64,000 nt of DNA from Candidatus Planktophila dulcis (GCF_002288225.1 NZ_CP016777.1:806001-870000), one strand, 5' to 3'; shown: positions 37,483 to 46,152, counted from the first letter of the stretch. The notes: generated by a model from the sequence alone, not told the origin. A program made the numbers and translations.

Positions 37483-38480
37483 CGAATGAAGTTCTCGCCC
37501 TTCGTTGTTATCTCCATCAACTTCTGGAGAGCATCTGCTGGTGACAATTGTTCACTGACAATCTCTGCAACAGCTTCAATGACGGGCACTTCAACGCCCA
37601 CGCGGTGAGCAATTTCAACAACTGCCTGAGCAGAGGCAACGCCTTCAACAGTCTTTGCCACTTGCTCGCGGGCTTTAGCCATTGATCCGCTGCGTCCTAG
37701 AACTTCGCCAAAGGTTCGATTACGTGACAGAGGGGAACCACAACTTGCAACGAGATCTCCCATTCCAGCAAGGCCAGCAGCAGAGAGCGGGTCAGAGCCA
37801 TGCGCTGCGCACAGTCGCGCCACTTCATTAAGTCCTCGAGTAATCAGCATCGCCTGTGTATTTTCACCAAAGCCCATACCAATGGAGATTCCCACTGCAA
37901 GCGCAATCACGCTCTTGATAGCACCTGCGAGTTCGCAACCCATCACATCGATAGATGTGTAAACGCGGTAATACGGAGTGCGGAAAAGATCACGAATGAA
38001 CTCTGCAAGCTCTGTCGTCGATGCTGCAGCAACTGCACCAGCAGGCTGACGAAGAACAAGCTCATCAGCCAAGTTGGGCCCTGTAATGATGGCAATCTTG
38101 TGAGGGCCGAGAACATCCACAATGACCTCTGTCATGCGCATCTGAGAGCTGATTTCAATGCCTTTGAGAGTACTAACTATCGTGCAATCGCTACTGAAAT
38201 TACCCTTCCACTCCTGCAAAGTGCTGCGTAATTGTTGAGCAGGAATTGCCAGAACATAAATATCAGTGAATTCAAAAGCAGATGCGAGATCTGTTGTTGC
38301 GGCAATGGCAGATGGCAGGACATGAGAGCCGAGATACTTGGTATTTGTGTGAGATGAGTTGATTTCATCAATAACTTGTTGGCTTCGACCCCACAGCAGA
38401 ACATCATTACCGGCATCGCTTAAGACCTGCGCCATGGTGGAACCCCATGCGCCTGCTCCGAATACCGTTACTTTGCTCAT
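37479..38480 (-). CDS. gpsA: Glycerol-3-phosphate dehydrogenase [NAD(P)+]
   Basis: Reduces dihydroxyacetone phosphate to sn-glycerol 3-phosphate, the backbone of phospholipids. 333 residues; the dinucleotide fold VFGAGAWGSTMAQVL is at residues 6-20. STLKGIEI, GPNLADEL and the catalytic-lysine segment CELAGAIKSVIALAVGISIGMGFGENTQAML follow. It overlaps plsC and ddl by 4 bp each. Confidence 0.95.
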   Translation of the reverse strand: MSKVTVFGAGAWGSTMAQVLSDAGNDVLLWGRSQQVIDEINSSHTNTKYLGSHVLPSAIAATTDLASAFEFTDIYVLAIPAQQLRSTLQEWKGNFSSDCTIVSTLKGIEISSQMRMTEVIVDVLGPHKIAIITGPNLADELVLRQPAGAVAAASTTELAEFIRDLFRTPYYRVYTSIDVMGCELAGAIKSVIALAVGISIGMGFGENTQAMLITRGLNEVARLCAAHGSDPLSAAGLAGMGDLVASCGSPLSRNRTFGEVLGRSGSMAKAREQVAKTVEGVASAQAVVEIAHRVGVEVPVIEAVAEIVSEQLSPADALQKLMEITTKGENFIR

Positions 38481-39256
38481 GCTCTCTTCTTTTTGAAGTT
38501 TCCCGTGCGCGGCAGTTCTGATGTGTGAGGGTCAAAGATTACTTGAGGTCGCTTCTGCCCACGAATTTCTTCCAATAAATCTGTAATTGCCCGCATGATT
38601 GCAGCCGTTGCTTCAATCAGCGCCTGTGGGTCATCGCTCTTGCCATACCACTTCGACAAATCCACAGGCTTTCCTGCCCGAATGATGATCGTCTTTCGAG
38701 GAAAGAGGCTGAGCTTTTTTGTGTAATTAGGAACAACGAGTTGTGATCCCCATTGAGCAATAGGAATAACAGGGGTATTGGTCAAGAGCGCAAGACGAGC
38801 ACATCCAGTCTTTGCCACCATCGGCCACATATCAGGATCACGCGTCAGCGTTCCTTCAGGGTAGACACCGAGCATGTGACCTTGCTCGAGAATAATCCTT
38901 GCGTGATCAACAGCCTTCTTAGCATCCGAGCTTTCGCGCTCTACTGGAACTTGTCCCGCTGCAAGAATGATCTTTCCAATAATTGGAACTTTAAAGACGC
39001 CAGATTTTCCTAAGTAGCGAGGGGCTCGCCCATTGCGATAGAGAAAGTGGGTAAAGACAAGAACATCAAGGTATGACATGTGATTGCTTGCCACAATAAC
39101 TCGGCCCTGCGCTGGAATATTCTCGGCGCCCTTCCAATCCCTACTCATAAAGAGATTGAAGATTGGGATGATCAGATTTGCGCAGATTTTAAAGGTCAGA
39201 TTTGTGCCGAGCGGATACCCTCGAGGCGGTTCGTATCGAACTTTGAACTGCGACAT
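38477..39256 (-). CDS. plsC: 1-acyl-sn-glycerol-3-phosphate acyltransferase (PlsC family)
   Basis: Makes phosphatidic acid by acylating lysophosphatidate; 259 residues from the ATG at 39256. AGGA lies 8 nt before it. An upstream ATG at 39274 directly follows the U-tract of the HU terminator and is rejected. The catalytic HX4D is in SNHMSYLDVLVF; the second block is FKVPIIGKIILAAGQVPVER and the third VYPEGTLTRD. An N-terminal hydrophobic helix (NLIIPIFNLFM) anchors it to the membrane. The C-terminus is basic (GNFKKKRA). Confidence 0.9.
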   Translation of the reverse strand: MSQFKVRYEPPRGYPLGTNLTFKICANLIIPIFNLFMSRDWKGAENIPAQGRVIVASNHMSYLDVLVFTHFLYRNGRAPRYLGKSGVFKVPIIGKIILAAGQVPVERESSDAKKAVDHARIILEQGHMLGVYPEGTLTRDPDMWPMVAKTGCARLALLTNTPVIPIAQWGSQLVVPNYTKKLSLFPRKTIIIRAGKPVDLSKWYGKSDDPQALIEATAAIMRAITDLLEEIRGQKRPQVIFDPHTSELPRTGNFKKKRA

Positions 39257-39273
39257 GTATGAAATCCTAGCCA

Positions 39274-39312
39274 TAAAAAAACTGGGGCCACACGATGTGC
39301 GACCCCAGTTTT
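39274..39312. terminator. Intrinsic terminator of hup
   Basis: AAAACTGGGG (39278-39287) and CCCCAGTTTT (39303-39312) form a 10-bp stem with a 15-nt loop that can pair internally (CACA/TGTG). Read on the minus strand it is followed by a run of T, the hallmark of intrinsic termination after HU. The symmetric A/T flanks allow some function in the other direction. Confidence 0.9.
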
Positions 39313-39324
39313 AATAAAGAAGAT

Positions 39325-39783
39325 TTAACGCTTCTTTGCTGCCTTCTTAGCTGGCTTACGCTTTGCAGGAGCCTTCTTAGCTGCCTTCTTCTTAGCAGGA
39401 GCCTTCTTAGCTGCCTTCTTCTTAGCAGGAGCCTTCTTAGCTGCCTTCTTTGCAACTGGCTTTGGAGCAGCCTTTACCTCTGGCTTTGGTGCTGGACCGA
39501 GCTTACGATCGCCAGCAACAATCTCCTTGAGCGCCTTTGCAGGAAGGAAGCGAGCCTTCTTTGAAGCTTTGATCTTGATGGTCTCGCCAGTAAATGGGTT
39601 ACGTCCCATACGTGCCTTGCGATCGACCTTCTTGAACTTACCGAAATCGTTAATCATGACATCGTTTCCAGCTGACATGTTGCGTGTAATTGTGTCAAAA
39701 ACGATATCTACAGCGTGTGTAGCTTCTCTCTTGCTGCCGTTGAAGTGTGGGGCCAACGCAGCGATAAACTGGGCCTTATTCAT
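39325..39783 (-). CDS. hup: DNA-binding protein HU with lysine/alanine-rich tail
   Basis: Nucleoid protein of 152 residues. Residues 1-92 are the HU fold (MNKAQFIAALAPHFNGSKREATHAVDIVFDTITRN...GRNPFTGETIKIKASKKARFLPAKALKEIV). The remaining 60 residues are a PAKKAAKKA-type tail like that of actinobacterial HupB, resembling histone H1. Part of the tail comes from three copies of a 30-bp repeat. AAGGGG lies 7-8 nt before the ATG, a TATAAA -10 candidate is at 39850-39855 (minus), and a strong terminator follows the stop. GCGTAAA motifs cluster upstream. Confidence 0.95.
   Translation of the reverse strand: MNKAQFIAALAPHFNGSKREATHAVDIVFDTITRNMSAGNDVMINDFGKFKKVDRKARMGRNPFTGETIKIKASKKARFLPAKALKEIVAGDRKLGPAPKPEVKAAPKPVAKKAAKKAPAKKKAAKKAPAKKKAAKKAPAKRKPAKKAAKKR
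39367..39450. repeat. Tandem 30-bp repeat in the HU tail
   Basis: Two complete units (39367-39396, 39397-39426) and a partial third (39427-39450) of identical sequence encode the KKAAKKAPAK decapeptide. Exact identity at the DNA level suggests recent expansion or slippage. Confidence 0.85.
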
Positions 39784-40011
39784 TCAATTCCCCTTAAGTT
39801 TACGCGTAAATAATTAAGCTTTTGCCTAACTGCGTAAAACTTAAACCTATTTATAGGGTGAGAGCGTTATTGACGCGTGCGTGTCGCAAGTAAATATTTT
39901 GCGAAAACTCCACTATTTATGCGTAAATAACTCTCATTCTTTCATTGAGACTTTTACACATTTCACTCACCCCACAAGAAAAATTAGCGATTTACGCTCA
40001 CTTTTCTTACC
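39784..40011. promoter_or_regulatory. HU upstream region with repeated GCGTAAA / TTTACGC motifs
   Basis: AT-rich 228-bp spacer without a gene. Heptamer GCGTAAA or its complement occurs at 39799-39810 (as the 12-bp palindrome TTTACGCGTAAA), 39832-39838, 39921-39927 and 39991-39997. A minus-strand TATAAA (39850-39855) is the best -10 candidate for hup, with a leader of about 60 nt. The repeated motif may bind HU itself or a regulator. Confidence 0.5.
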
Positions 40012-40617
40012 TTAAATGCGGATAGGAAGTGTTGTTGGCTTATACGCAGCGCGCTTGGCCTCAAATACATCGATGGAATCAGTGTGTTTCAAGGTTAATC
40101 CGATGTCATCAAGACCTTCCATCAGACGCCAGCGGGTGTAATCATCGAGTTCAAATGGCACGCTGACATCGTTATAGGAAACGGTGCGAGTATCAAGATC
40201 CACAGTGATTGCAGTGCTTGGCGCAGCCTCTACAGCCTGCCAGATAGCTTCTACAGCCTCCTGAGGCAAGATGACGGTGAGTAGGCCGCCCTTGAGTGAA
40301 TTCCCACGGAAGATATCTGCAAAGCGGCTTGAAATCACTGCCTTAAATCCATAGTTCTGCAGCGCCCACACAGCGTGCTCGCGCGATGAACCAGTACCGA
40401 ACTCAGGACCTGCAACCAGAACTGTGCCGCCCTTGTATTCACCCTTATTCAGAACGAACTCAGGATCGTTGCGCCAAGCTGAGAAGAGACCATCTTCAAA
40501 GCCATTACGTGTCACACGCTTTAAGTAGACAGCCGGAATGATCTGGTCGGTATCGACATTGCTGCGACGAAGAGGAACTCCAGTGCCGGTGTGCTTAATG
40601 AATTTTTCCATTGTCAT
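40012..40617 (-). CDS. leuD: 3-isopropylmalate dehydratase small subunit
   Basis: Swivel-domain subunit of isopropylmalate isomerase in leucine synthesis. 201 residues with [21 protein letters not shown] at the N-terminus and [27 protein letters not shown], the substrate-binding loop. It follows leuC by 9 bp in a leuCD operon divergent from its IclR-type regulator. Confidence 0.95.
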   Translation of the reverse strand: MTMEKFIKHTGTGVPLRRSNVDTDQIIPAVYLKRVTRNGFEDGLFSAWRNDPEFVLNKGEYKGGTVLVAGPEFGTGSSREHAVWALQNYGFKAVISSRFADIFRGNSLKGGLLTVILPQEAVEAIWQAVEAAPSTAITVDLDTRTVSYNDVSVPFELDDYTRWRLMEGLDDIGLTLKHTDSIDVFEAKRAAYKPTTLPIRI

Positions 40618-40626
40618 ATCCCCCTC

Positions 40627-42018
40627 TTACAAATCTGCCGGTGATGAGAGTGTGCCGCGGATTGCTGTTGCTGCTGCAACCAGTGGGCTAACCAGGTGAG
40701 TACGCCCACCCTTACCTTGACGACCTTCGAAGTTTCGATTTGATGTTGATGCAGAACGCTCGCCAACAGCTAACTGATCAGGGTTCATACCAAGACACAT
40801 AGAGCATCCCGCATTACGCCATTCAGCACCGAAATCTAAGAAGACCTTATCTAGGCCTTCCTTCATCGCTTGCTGGCGAACGCGCTCAGAACCAGGAACT
40901 ACCAACATGCGTAGCTTGGGAGCAATCTTCTTTCCTTCAATCACAGATGCTGCTGCGCGCAAATCTTCAATACGGCCGTTGGTGCAGGAGCCTAAGAAAA
41001 CAGTGTCAATAGCTATCTTTTTTAGTGGTGTGCCAGCTGTAAGACCCATATATTCAAGTGCGCGCTCTGCAGCACCACGCTCTTCTGCATCTTTAATATC
41101 TGCAGGATTGGGAACGGATGCATTGAGCGGCAAGCCCTGTCCTGGGTTAGTTCCCCATGTAACAAATGGCTCTAGTGTGTTGGCATCAAGTGTGATTTCA
41201 ACATCAAACTTGGCATCGCTATCGGTAAAGAGAGTCTCCCAATAGCTTTGCGCAGCTGCAAAATCTTCAGGCGCATGTGGCTTACCCAAGATGTAATCAA
41301 AGGTCTTTTGATCAGGTGCGATAAGGCCAGCACGAGCACCTGCTTCAATCGACATATTGCAGACAGTCATGCGGCCTTCCATGGAAAGCTCGCGAATTGC
41401 TGAACCGCGATATTCGATGATGTAGCCCTGTCCCCCACCTGTGCCGATTTGAGCAATGATGGCAAGGATGATGTCCTTTGCAGTAACGCCAGTCTTGAGA
41501 GTTCCTTCAACGTTAATCGCCATAGTCTTGGGACGACTTGATGGAAGGGTCTGTGTTGCAAGTACATGTTCAACTTCAGATGTACCAATACCAAATGCGA
41601 TTGCGCCAAATGCGCCATGTGTTGATGTATGGGAATCTCCACAGACGATGGTCATGCCAGGTTGAGTAATTCCAAGTTGTGGTCCCACAACGTGCACAAC
41701 GCCTTGATCAGCATCTCCCAAGGAGTGGATGCGGATACCGAACTCTTTTGCATTATTACGCAAAGTATCGATCTGAAGCTTGGAGACAGGATCTGCAATC
41801 GGCTTTAAAATATCAAGGGTGGGAGTATTGTGATCTTCAGTTGCAATCGTTAAATCAGGACGGCGCACCTTGCGACCTGCAAGACGCAATCCATCGAATG
41901 CCTGTGCGCTTGTTACTTCGTGCACAAGTTGGAGATCGATGTAGAGAAGATCTGGCTCTCCCTCGGCCTGTCGAACGATGTGGTCATCCCATATCTTCTC
42001 GGCTAGCGTCTTACCCAT
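40627..42018 (-). CDS. leuC: 3-isopropylmalate dehydratase large subunit
   Basis: 4Fe-4S subunit of isopropylmalate isomerase, 463 residues. Cluster ligands are in [12 protein letters not shown] and [13 protein letters not shown]. It opens [14 protein letters not shown], with [15 protein letters not shown] and [31 protein letters not shown]. The start is the ATG at 42018; AAGGAG is present but unusually far (about 11 nt) upstream. The palindrome in the 67-bp spacer to the regulator gene probably controls it. Confidence 0.95.
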   Translation of the reverse strand: MGKTLAEKIWDDHIVRQAEGEPDLLYIDLQLVHEVTSAQAFDGLRLAGRKVRRPDLTIATEDHNTPTLDILKPIADPVSKLQIDTLRNNAKEFGIRIHSLGDADQGVVHVVGPQLGITQPGMTIVCGDSHTSTHGAFGAIAFGIGTSEVEHVLATQTLPSSRPKTMAINVEGTLKTGVTAKDIILAIIAQIGTGGGQGYIIEYRGSAIRELSMEGRMTVCNMSIEAGARAGLIAPDQKTFDYILGKPHAPEDFAAAQSYWETLFTDSDAKFDVEITLDANTLEPFVTWGTNPGQGLPLNASVPNPADIKDAEERGAAERALEYMGLTAGTPLKKIAIDTVFLGSCTNGRIEDLRAAASVIEGKKIAPKLRMLVVPGSERVRQQAMKEGLDKVFLDFGAEWRNAGCSMCLGMNPDQLAVGERSASTSNRNFEGRQGKGGRTHLVSPLVAAATAIRGTLSSPADL

Positions 42019-42050
42019 CAGCTGGTGTGCTCCTTTAAAACTTGAATATT

Positions 42051-42079
42051 TTGCATCTCATTAGATGGGATGCTAATAT
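42051..42079. promoter_or_regulatory. leuC/iclR operator and leaderless iclR promoter
   Basis: Inverted repeat GCATCTCA (42053-42060) / TGGGATGC (42066-42073) with a 5-bp centre and one mismatch. It fills the 17-bp spacer between TTGCAT (42051-42056) and TAATAT (42074-42079), the -35 and -10 of the regulator gene. The GTG start (42086) is 6 nt past the -10. The layout indicates autorepression and control of leuCD. Confidence 0.65.
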
Positions 42080-42085
42080 CACTCC

Positions 42086-42805
42086 GTGGATAAGAAGAAT
42101 AGCGGAGTCGGCGTATTAGATAAAGCCGTGGGCATCCTTGCAACGCTGGAATCTGGGCCTCACTCCCTCGCAGAGCTTGTTGCTGCAACGGGAATAGCCC
42201 GCCCTACCGCCCATCGCCTTGCTGTTGCCCTTGAATTTCATCGCCTCGTAGCTCGCGATCTCAACGGTCGATTTATCTTAGGTCCTCGCTCTGCCGAACT
42301 TGCAGCAGCAGCTGGTGAAGATCGCCTTATTGCAGCTGCAGCCCCTGCACTGGCTGCCCTTCGCGATGCAACAGGTGAATCAGCCCAGCTCTATCGCCGT
42401 CAAGGTGATATCCGTATCTGTGTTGCAGTCGCTGAACGTCTCTCAGGTTTGCGTGACTCAGTTCCTGTTGGAGCATCGCTGACAATGCAGGCAGGATCTG
42501 CGGCTCAAATTCTTATGGCGTGGGAAGACTCAGAGAAGATTCATCGCGGTTTAAAGAATGCTCGTTACACAGCCGCTCACCTTGCTGCAGATCGTCGCCG
42601 TGGTTGGGCGCAATCTGTCGGAGAGCGCGAAGCAGGCGTTACATCTGTTTCAGCACCTGTGCGCGGACCGAATGGAAAAGTTATTGCAGCTGTCTCTATT
42701 AGCGGTCCAATTGAACGACTTGGACGTCAACCAGGTCGATTACATGCTGCAGCCGTTGTTGCCACTGCTGAGCGCCTTACAGAGCATTTAAAGCAGGGCA
42801 AGTAA
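42086..42805 (+). CDS. IclR-family regulator of leuCD (NdgR/LtbR-like)
   Basis: 239 residues, winged helix N-terminal (GVLDKAVGILATLESGPHSLAELVAATGIARPTAHRLAVALEFHRLV, about residues 9-55) and an IclR effector domain. Divergent position to leuCD matches NdgR of Streptomyces and LtbR of Corynebacterium, which repress leucine and tryptophan genes. It starts with GTG immediately after a TTGCAT-17-TAATAT promoter, so the mRNA should be leaderless. The 3' end meets recX with a 1-bp gap. Confidence 0.9.
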   Translation: MDKKNSGVGVLDKAVGILATLESGPHSLAELVAATGIARPTAHRLAVALEFHRLVARDLNGRFILGPRSAELAAAAGEDRLIAAAAPALAALRDATGESAQLYRRQGDIRICVAVAERLSGLRDSVPVGASLTMQAGSAAQILMAWEDSEKIHRGLKNARYTAAHLAADRRRGWAQSVGEREAGVTSVSAPVRGPNGKVIAAVSISGPIERLGRQPGRLHAAAVVATAERLTEHLKQGK

Positions 42806-42806
42806 G

Positions 42807-43307
42807 TTAGTTATTGACCAGATCGAGTTCGCGAAGGACTCTTGAAATAATCGTAAAGTTAAATCCTTTTCGCGCAAGTAGCGATTGAATTCGTCTGATC
42901 TGAACATCAGGTTCTAGGCGTGACATGGTGTTGTATTTCTTAAAGCCTAAATCAAATGCAACGCGGTATTCAGATTCATCATCAATGCCATCGAGGGCTT
43001 CATCGATCTGCTCTTGAGTAACGCCCTTTTGGCGAAGCTCGCCAGCAATGATTCGCTTGGATAATTTCTTATGTGAATGGCGCGATGTTGCCCAGGCAGC
43101 AGCGAACTCACGATCGTTAACAAGACCAGTCTCCTGCAGACGAAAGACGACAGCTTGCGCAATATCGTCTTCGACGCCACGGGTTTTCAAGTGAGCGAGG
43201 AGCTCGCCCTTACTTTTCGCTCTCGCCACAAGTGCGTTGAGCGCAATTGTGTGAGCTACTTCGTAAGGGTCGGAGCCTTCGCCTCTTTCAACCTTTGCAA
43301 ATTGCAG
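42807..43307 (-). CDS. recX: Regulatory protein RecX (non-standard start proposed)
   Basis: Modulator of RecA filaments. The first ATG/GTG/TTG in frame is the GTG at 43229 (140 residues), but the conserved first helix of RecX is encoded upstream: DPYEVAHTIALNALVARAKSKGELL runs continuously into it. The frame is open only back to 43319, where TGA occurs, and offers only CTG (43307) or ATT (43313) as initiators. The CTG version gives 166 residues, the normal length. recX starts just after the recA stop, so translational coupling could support the unusual start. The three RecX helical repeats are complete. Confidence 0.85.
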   Translation of the reverse strand: MQFAKVERGEGSDPYEVAHTIALNALVARAKSKGELLAHLKTRGVEDDIAQAVVFRLQETGLVNDREFAAAWATSRHSHKKLSKRIIAGELRQKGVTQEQIDEALDGIDDESEYRVAFDLGFKKYNTMSRLEPDVQIRRIQSLLARKGFNFTIISRVLRELDLVNN

Positions 43308-43312
43308 TGAAA

Positions 43313-44404
43313 TTAGAAGTCAACCTCTGCTGCAGCTTCATCGATCTCTGCAATCATCTCCGCATCGACCTCAATAGGTACGAAGCTGGCGCGGATCTTA
43401 GATTCGATCTCATTGGCAAGATCTGGATTATCGATAAGGAATGCACGTGAATTTTCCTTACCTTGGCCGAGTTGATCAGCTTCATAGGTATACCAAGCGC
43501 CAGACTTCTTCACGATTCCAAGCTCAACGCCCATATCGATAAGAGATCCTTCACGAGAGATTCCAACACCGTAGATGATGTCAAACTCTGCCTGCTTAAA
43601 TGGTGGAGCCATCTTGTTCTTAACAACCTTCACGCGTGTGCGGTTACCAACTGCTTCAGTTCCCTCTTTAAGAGTTTCAATGCGGCGGATATCAAGACGA
43701 ACTGATGCGTAGAACTTCAGCGCCTTTCCACCTGTTGTTGTCTCAGGTGAACCGAAGAAGACACCAATCTTCTCACGAAGCTGGTTGATAAAGATTGCAG
43801 TGGTCTTTGATTGATGCAGCGCGCCAGTGATCTTACGAAGGGCTTGTGACATCAAGCGTGCTTGAAGACCCATATGTGAGTCGCCCATCTCGCCTTCAAT
43901 TTCAGCGCGAGGAACAAGGGCAGCAACTGAGTCAACAACGACGAGATCGAGAGCACCAGAGCGAATCAACATATCCATAATTTCAAGTGCTTGCTCGCCA
44001 GTATCTGGCTGTGAGACAAGAAGAGCATCGATATCAACGCCGAGCTTCTTTGCATACTCTGCATCGAATGCGTGTTCAGCATCGATAAATGCACAGATGC
44101 CACCAGCTTTCTGTGCATTAGCAATTGCATGCAGCGTCAGAGTTGTCTTACCTGAAGACTCAGGTCCATAAATTTCAACGATACGACCACGTGGAAGGCC
44201 GCCAATACCAAGTGCAATATCGAGTGCGATAGAGCCAGTTGGAATAACTTCGATTACTTGTGCTTGTCGTTCTGACATCTTCATTACTGAGCCCTTACCA
44301 AACTGTCGTTCGATTTGAGCTAGTGCGGTATCTAACGCCTTCTGGCGATCAGAGACATTCTTATCTTCAGGCTTTGCTTTTTCTGCAGCCACTGTCTTCT
44401 CCAT
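43313..44404 (-). CDS. recA: Recombinase RecA
   Basis: DNA strand-exchange and SOS co-protease, 363 residues, no intein. Walker [11 protein letters not shown], Walker [14 protein letters not shown]1 [21 protein letters not shown] and L2 [29 protein letters not shown] are all intact. The C-terminus is acidic ([11 protein letters not shown]). An SOS box lies about 140 bp upstream, with a TACCCT -10 candidate next to it, so the leader would be long. recX follows at once. Confidence 0.97.
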   Translation of the reverse strand: MEKTVAAEKAKPEDKNVSDRQKALDTALAQIERQFGKGSVMKMSERQAQVIEVIPTGSIALDIALGIGGLPRGRIVEIYGPESSGKTTLTLHAIANAQKAGGICAFIDAEHAFDAEYAKKLGVDIDALLVSQPDTGEQALEIMDMLIRSGALDLVVVDSVAALVPRAEIEGEMGDSHMGLQARLMSQALRKITGALHQSKTTAIFINQLREKIGVFFGSPETTTGGKALKFYASVRLDIRRIETLKEGTEAVGNRTRVKVVKNKMAPPFKQAEFDIIYGVGISREGSLIDMGVELGIVKKSGAWYTYEADQLGQGKENSRAFLIDNPDLANEIESKIRASFVPIEVDAEMIAEIDEAAAEVDF

Positions 44405-44535
44405 TTCATCTCGAACGTCTGCGAGCGCAGCCGTTGGTATTCGGCCCAGAAGGTACGGAAATTCTCTGCGACGGCCCTGGCGTTATAGAGACGCTGTGGG
44501 CGGAAAGCTGAGCACCGCTCTGGTTGAACTTGCTT

Positions 44536-44557
44536 AGGGTATCCGAACATCTGTTCG
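44536..44557. promoter_or_regulatory. LexA/SOS box between recA and yaaA
   Basis: CGAAC-ATCT-GTTCG (44544-44557) is a perfect actinobacterial/Bacillus-type SOS box (CGAACN4GTTCG). On the minus strand it is followed by TACCCT (44536-44541), a recA -10 candidate. On the plus strand it lies about 40 bp before the yaaA start, so both genes could be LexA-controlled. Confidence 0.75.
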
Positions 44558-44582
44558 AAAGGTAGCAGGAGCCACTGACAAG

Positions 44583-44588
44583 TAGGGT
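44583..44588 (+). promoter_or_regulatory. -10 element TAGGGT of yaaA, leaderless
   Basis: TAGGGT-GTGTCGC-ATG: 7-nt gap to the ATG at 44596, no Shine-Dalgarno sequence in the right position. Confidence 0.45.
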
Positions 44589-44595
44589 GTGTCGC

Positions 44596-45150
44596 ATGCT
44601 GATCCTGCTTCCCCCTTCCGAGAAGAAGATCCAGACCGATAAACCCACCCCCGCCATGAGCGTCTATGCGGGCGTCCTCTACCAAGCCCTGGATTGGGCC
44701 TCGCTCTCCCCTGCTGCGAAAAAGCGCGGTGAGCTAGCCGTAGCCATCATCTCGGCCAAGTACGCAGTTGTTCGCCCATCCCAGCGGATTGAAAGTTATA
44801 AAGAGAAGATTGATAACAAGGCGATGCGAGAGCCAGTAGCTGCAGTCCTAGATCCCATTAAGACAGGGCTCATAGTCGATTGCAGGTCCTCTACCTATAA
44901 AACTGTCTGGCACGCACCCGTTGATATCACTGTTGAAGTACGCATCTCAACGGTGGTCGATGGCGTTCGCACCGTTGTGACACATATGTCCAAGAAAACT
45001 CGCGGTGAAATCACTCGGTGGTTACTGCAGTCCCGCTCAATTCCAAAGACTGCCGAAGATCTCTATGCCATCGTCTCTGAGAAATATCCCTGCGCACTTA
45101 CTCCATCAGATGGAGTTGAACCGTGGATCTTGGAAGTAATCGCCGTTTAA
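44596..45150 (+). CDS. yaaA: YaaA-family protein (peroxide-stress/DNA-protecting)
   Basis: 184 residues beginning MLILLPPSEKK, the characteristic YaaA opening; an in-frame GTG nine nt earlier is not needed. Later blocks (AIISAKYAVVRPSQRIESYKEKI, LIVDCRSSTYKTVW, HMSKKTRGEITRWLL) correspond to the conserved family core. E. coli YaaA lowers intracellular iron and limits DNA damage under peroxide. The SOS box in its promoter fits a DNA-protection role. It ends 1 bp before the convergent hydrolase gene. Confidence 0.8.
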   Translation: MLILLPPSEKKIQTDKPTPAMSVYAGVLYQALDWASLSPAAKKRGELAVAIISAKYAVVRPSQRIESYKEKIDNKAMREPVAAVLDPIKTGLIVDCRSSTYKTVWHAPVDITVEVRISTVVDGVRTVVTHMSKKTRGEITRWLLQSRSIPKTAEDLYAIVSEKYPCALTPSDGVEPWILEVIAV

Positions 45151-45151
45151 A

Positions 45152-45949
45152 TCAGGGGCGTGAGAAAGCTGTCTTCTTAATCAAATCAACGGTGAGTTTT
45201 GGGTAGTTCCACATAATCACATGGGCACAGTTATCAACAACTATCCATCGTGAATGCCGTGGCGCCACTTCTCGCTCTTGCGCTCTTGGATGTGGAAGCG
45301 TTAAATCGTAATCACCAAAGATGATTGAGACTGGAATGCTTTCTGGGATTGATGCATCAAATTTCTGAAAGCGCAGTGCACGCCAGATTGGCATATAGCC
45401 CACTGAACGGGCCATCGCAATGACAGAATCTTTGCAGGACTCAAAGGAGAGTTCTCTCCAGAGATGGGTAATCTTCTTATAGCCCATAGCTTTCAATGGT
45501 GGCAGATGATAAGCAAGGCGAAGAAAGTGTTGTGAAATCTTTGCAAGGATGCGCGCTAATAAACTCGGTGGCACCTTACCTGTGGGGCCTTCATGCCATA
45601 GCCCAGCTGGAGCAAGGGCAGTCACGCTCTTGATGCGATCTGGATAGTGCGCAGCAAGTTCTAGCGCAATCCATCCACCTAGCGAATTACCTGCCACATG
45701 GAATTCCTTCACTCCATGATCTTTCTCCAGCGCTGTAACAATTGCGTGAGCAAGTGAGCGTGGATCAAGGCTTTCATCATGAAGGGGCGCACTTCCATGG
45801 CCCGGAAGATCAACGGGATAGATCGTAAATGTTGACTCAAGCCCTGCATGCAGCGTCTTCCAGATATTTCCTGCAGAGCCAAGGCCGTGCACGAGCACAA
45901 GTGCTGGAAGTCCGGGCGCTCTTGCAATGACTTCAGATGTAACAGGCAT
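45152..45949 (-). CDS. Alpha/beta hydrolase
   Basis: 265 residues with LVLVHGLGSAGNIW (oxyanion loop), the nucleophile elbow AGNSLGGWIAL (serine in GNSLGG), the acid in FGDYDLTLPHP and the histidine in NCAHVIMW. The catalytic triad is complete. The substrate is unknown. It follows the DUF3046 gene with a shared TAATG, which suggests co-expression with it and the TetR gene upstream. Confidence 0.85.
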   Translation of the reverse strand: MPVTSEVIARAPGLPALVLVHGLGSAGNIWKTLHAGLESTFTIYPVDLPGHGSAPLHDESLDPRSLAHAIVTALEKDHGVKEFHVAGNSLGGWIALELAAHYPDRIKSVTALAPAGLWHEGPTGKVPPSLLARILAKISQHFLRLAYHLPPLKAMGYKKITHLWRELSFESCKDSVIAMARSVGYMPIWRALRFQKFDASIPESIPVSIIFGDYDLTLPHPRAQEREVAPRHSRWIVVDNCAHVIMWNYPKLTVDLIKKTAFSRP

Positions 45950-46149
45950 TAGTAACGATATTTCTGGGTTTCAGTGGGGCACTGCTTACACACTGCTCGC
46001 CAAATTTCATCTGCTTCGCGCCCTGCAGTGAGCGCTTCATTAACTGTCATGGAGCCAAGTTCGCTGATGGCGATATCTTGTGAGAACGATGGCGCCCATG
46101 CTTCACCAAATGAGAGCACAAGTCTTTCCCGTAGATCTGAGATGCGCAT
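45949..46149 (-). CDS. DUF3046 family protein
   Basis: 66 residues, soluble: MRISDLRERLVLSFGEAWAPSFSQDIAISELGSMTVNEALTAGREADEIWRAVC. DUF3046 is a small actinobacterial family usually encoded near recA-recX (for example Rv2738c), which is the case here. Function unknown. It is sandwiched between the TetR gene (3 bp) and the hydrolase gene (one-base overlap). Confidence 0.85.
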   Translation of the reverse strand: MRISDLRERLVLSFGEAWAPSFSQDIAISELGSMTVNEALTAGREADEIWRAVCKQCPTETQKYRY

Positions 46150-46152
46150 ACG

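Noticed and set aside
39257-39274. plsC start at 39274.
   Set aside because: This ATG is directly after the U-tract of the HU terminator and lacks a ribosome site; 39256 has AGGA at the right spacing.
39367-39450. Regular 30-bp repeats considered as a CRISPR-like array.
   Set aside because: There are no spacers: units are directly adjacent and in frame with the HU tail.
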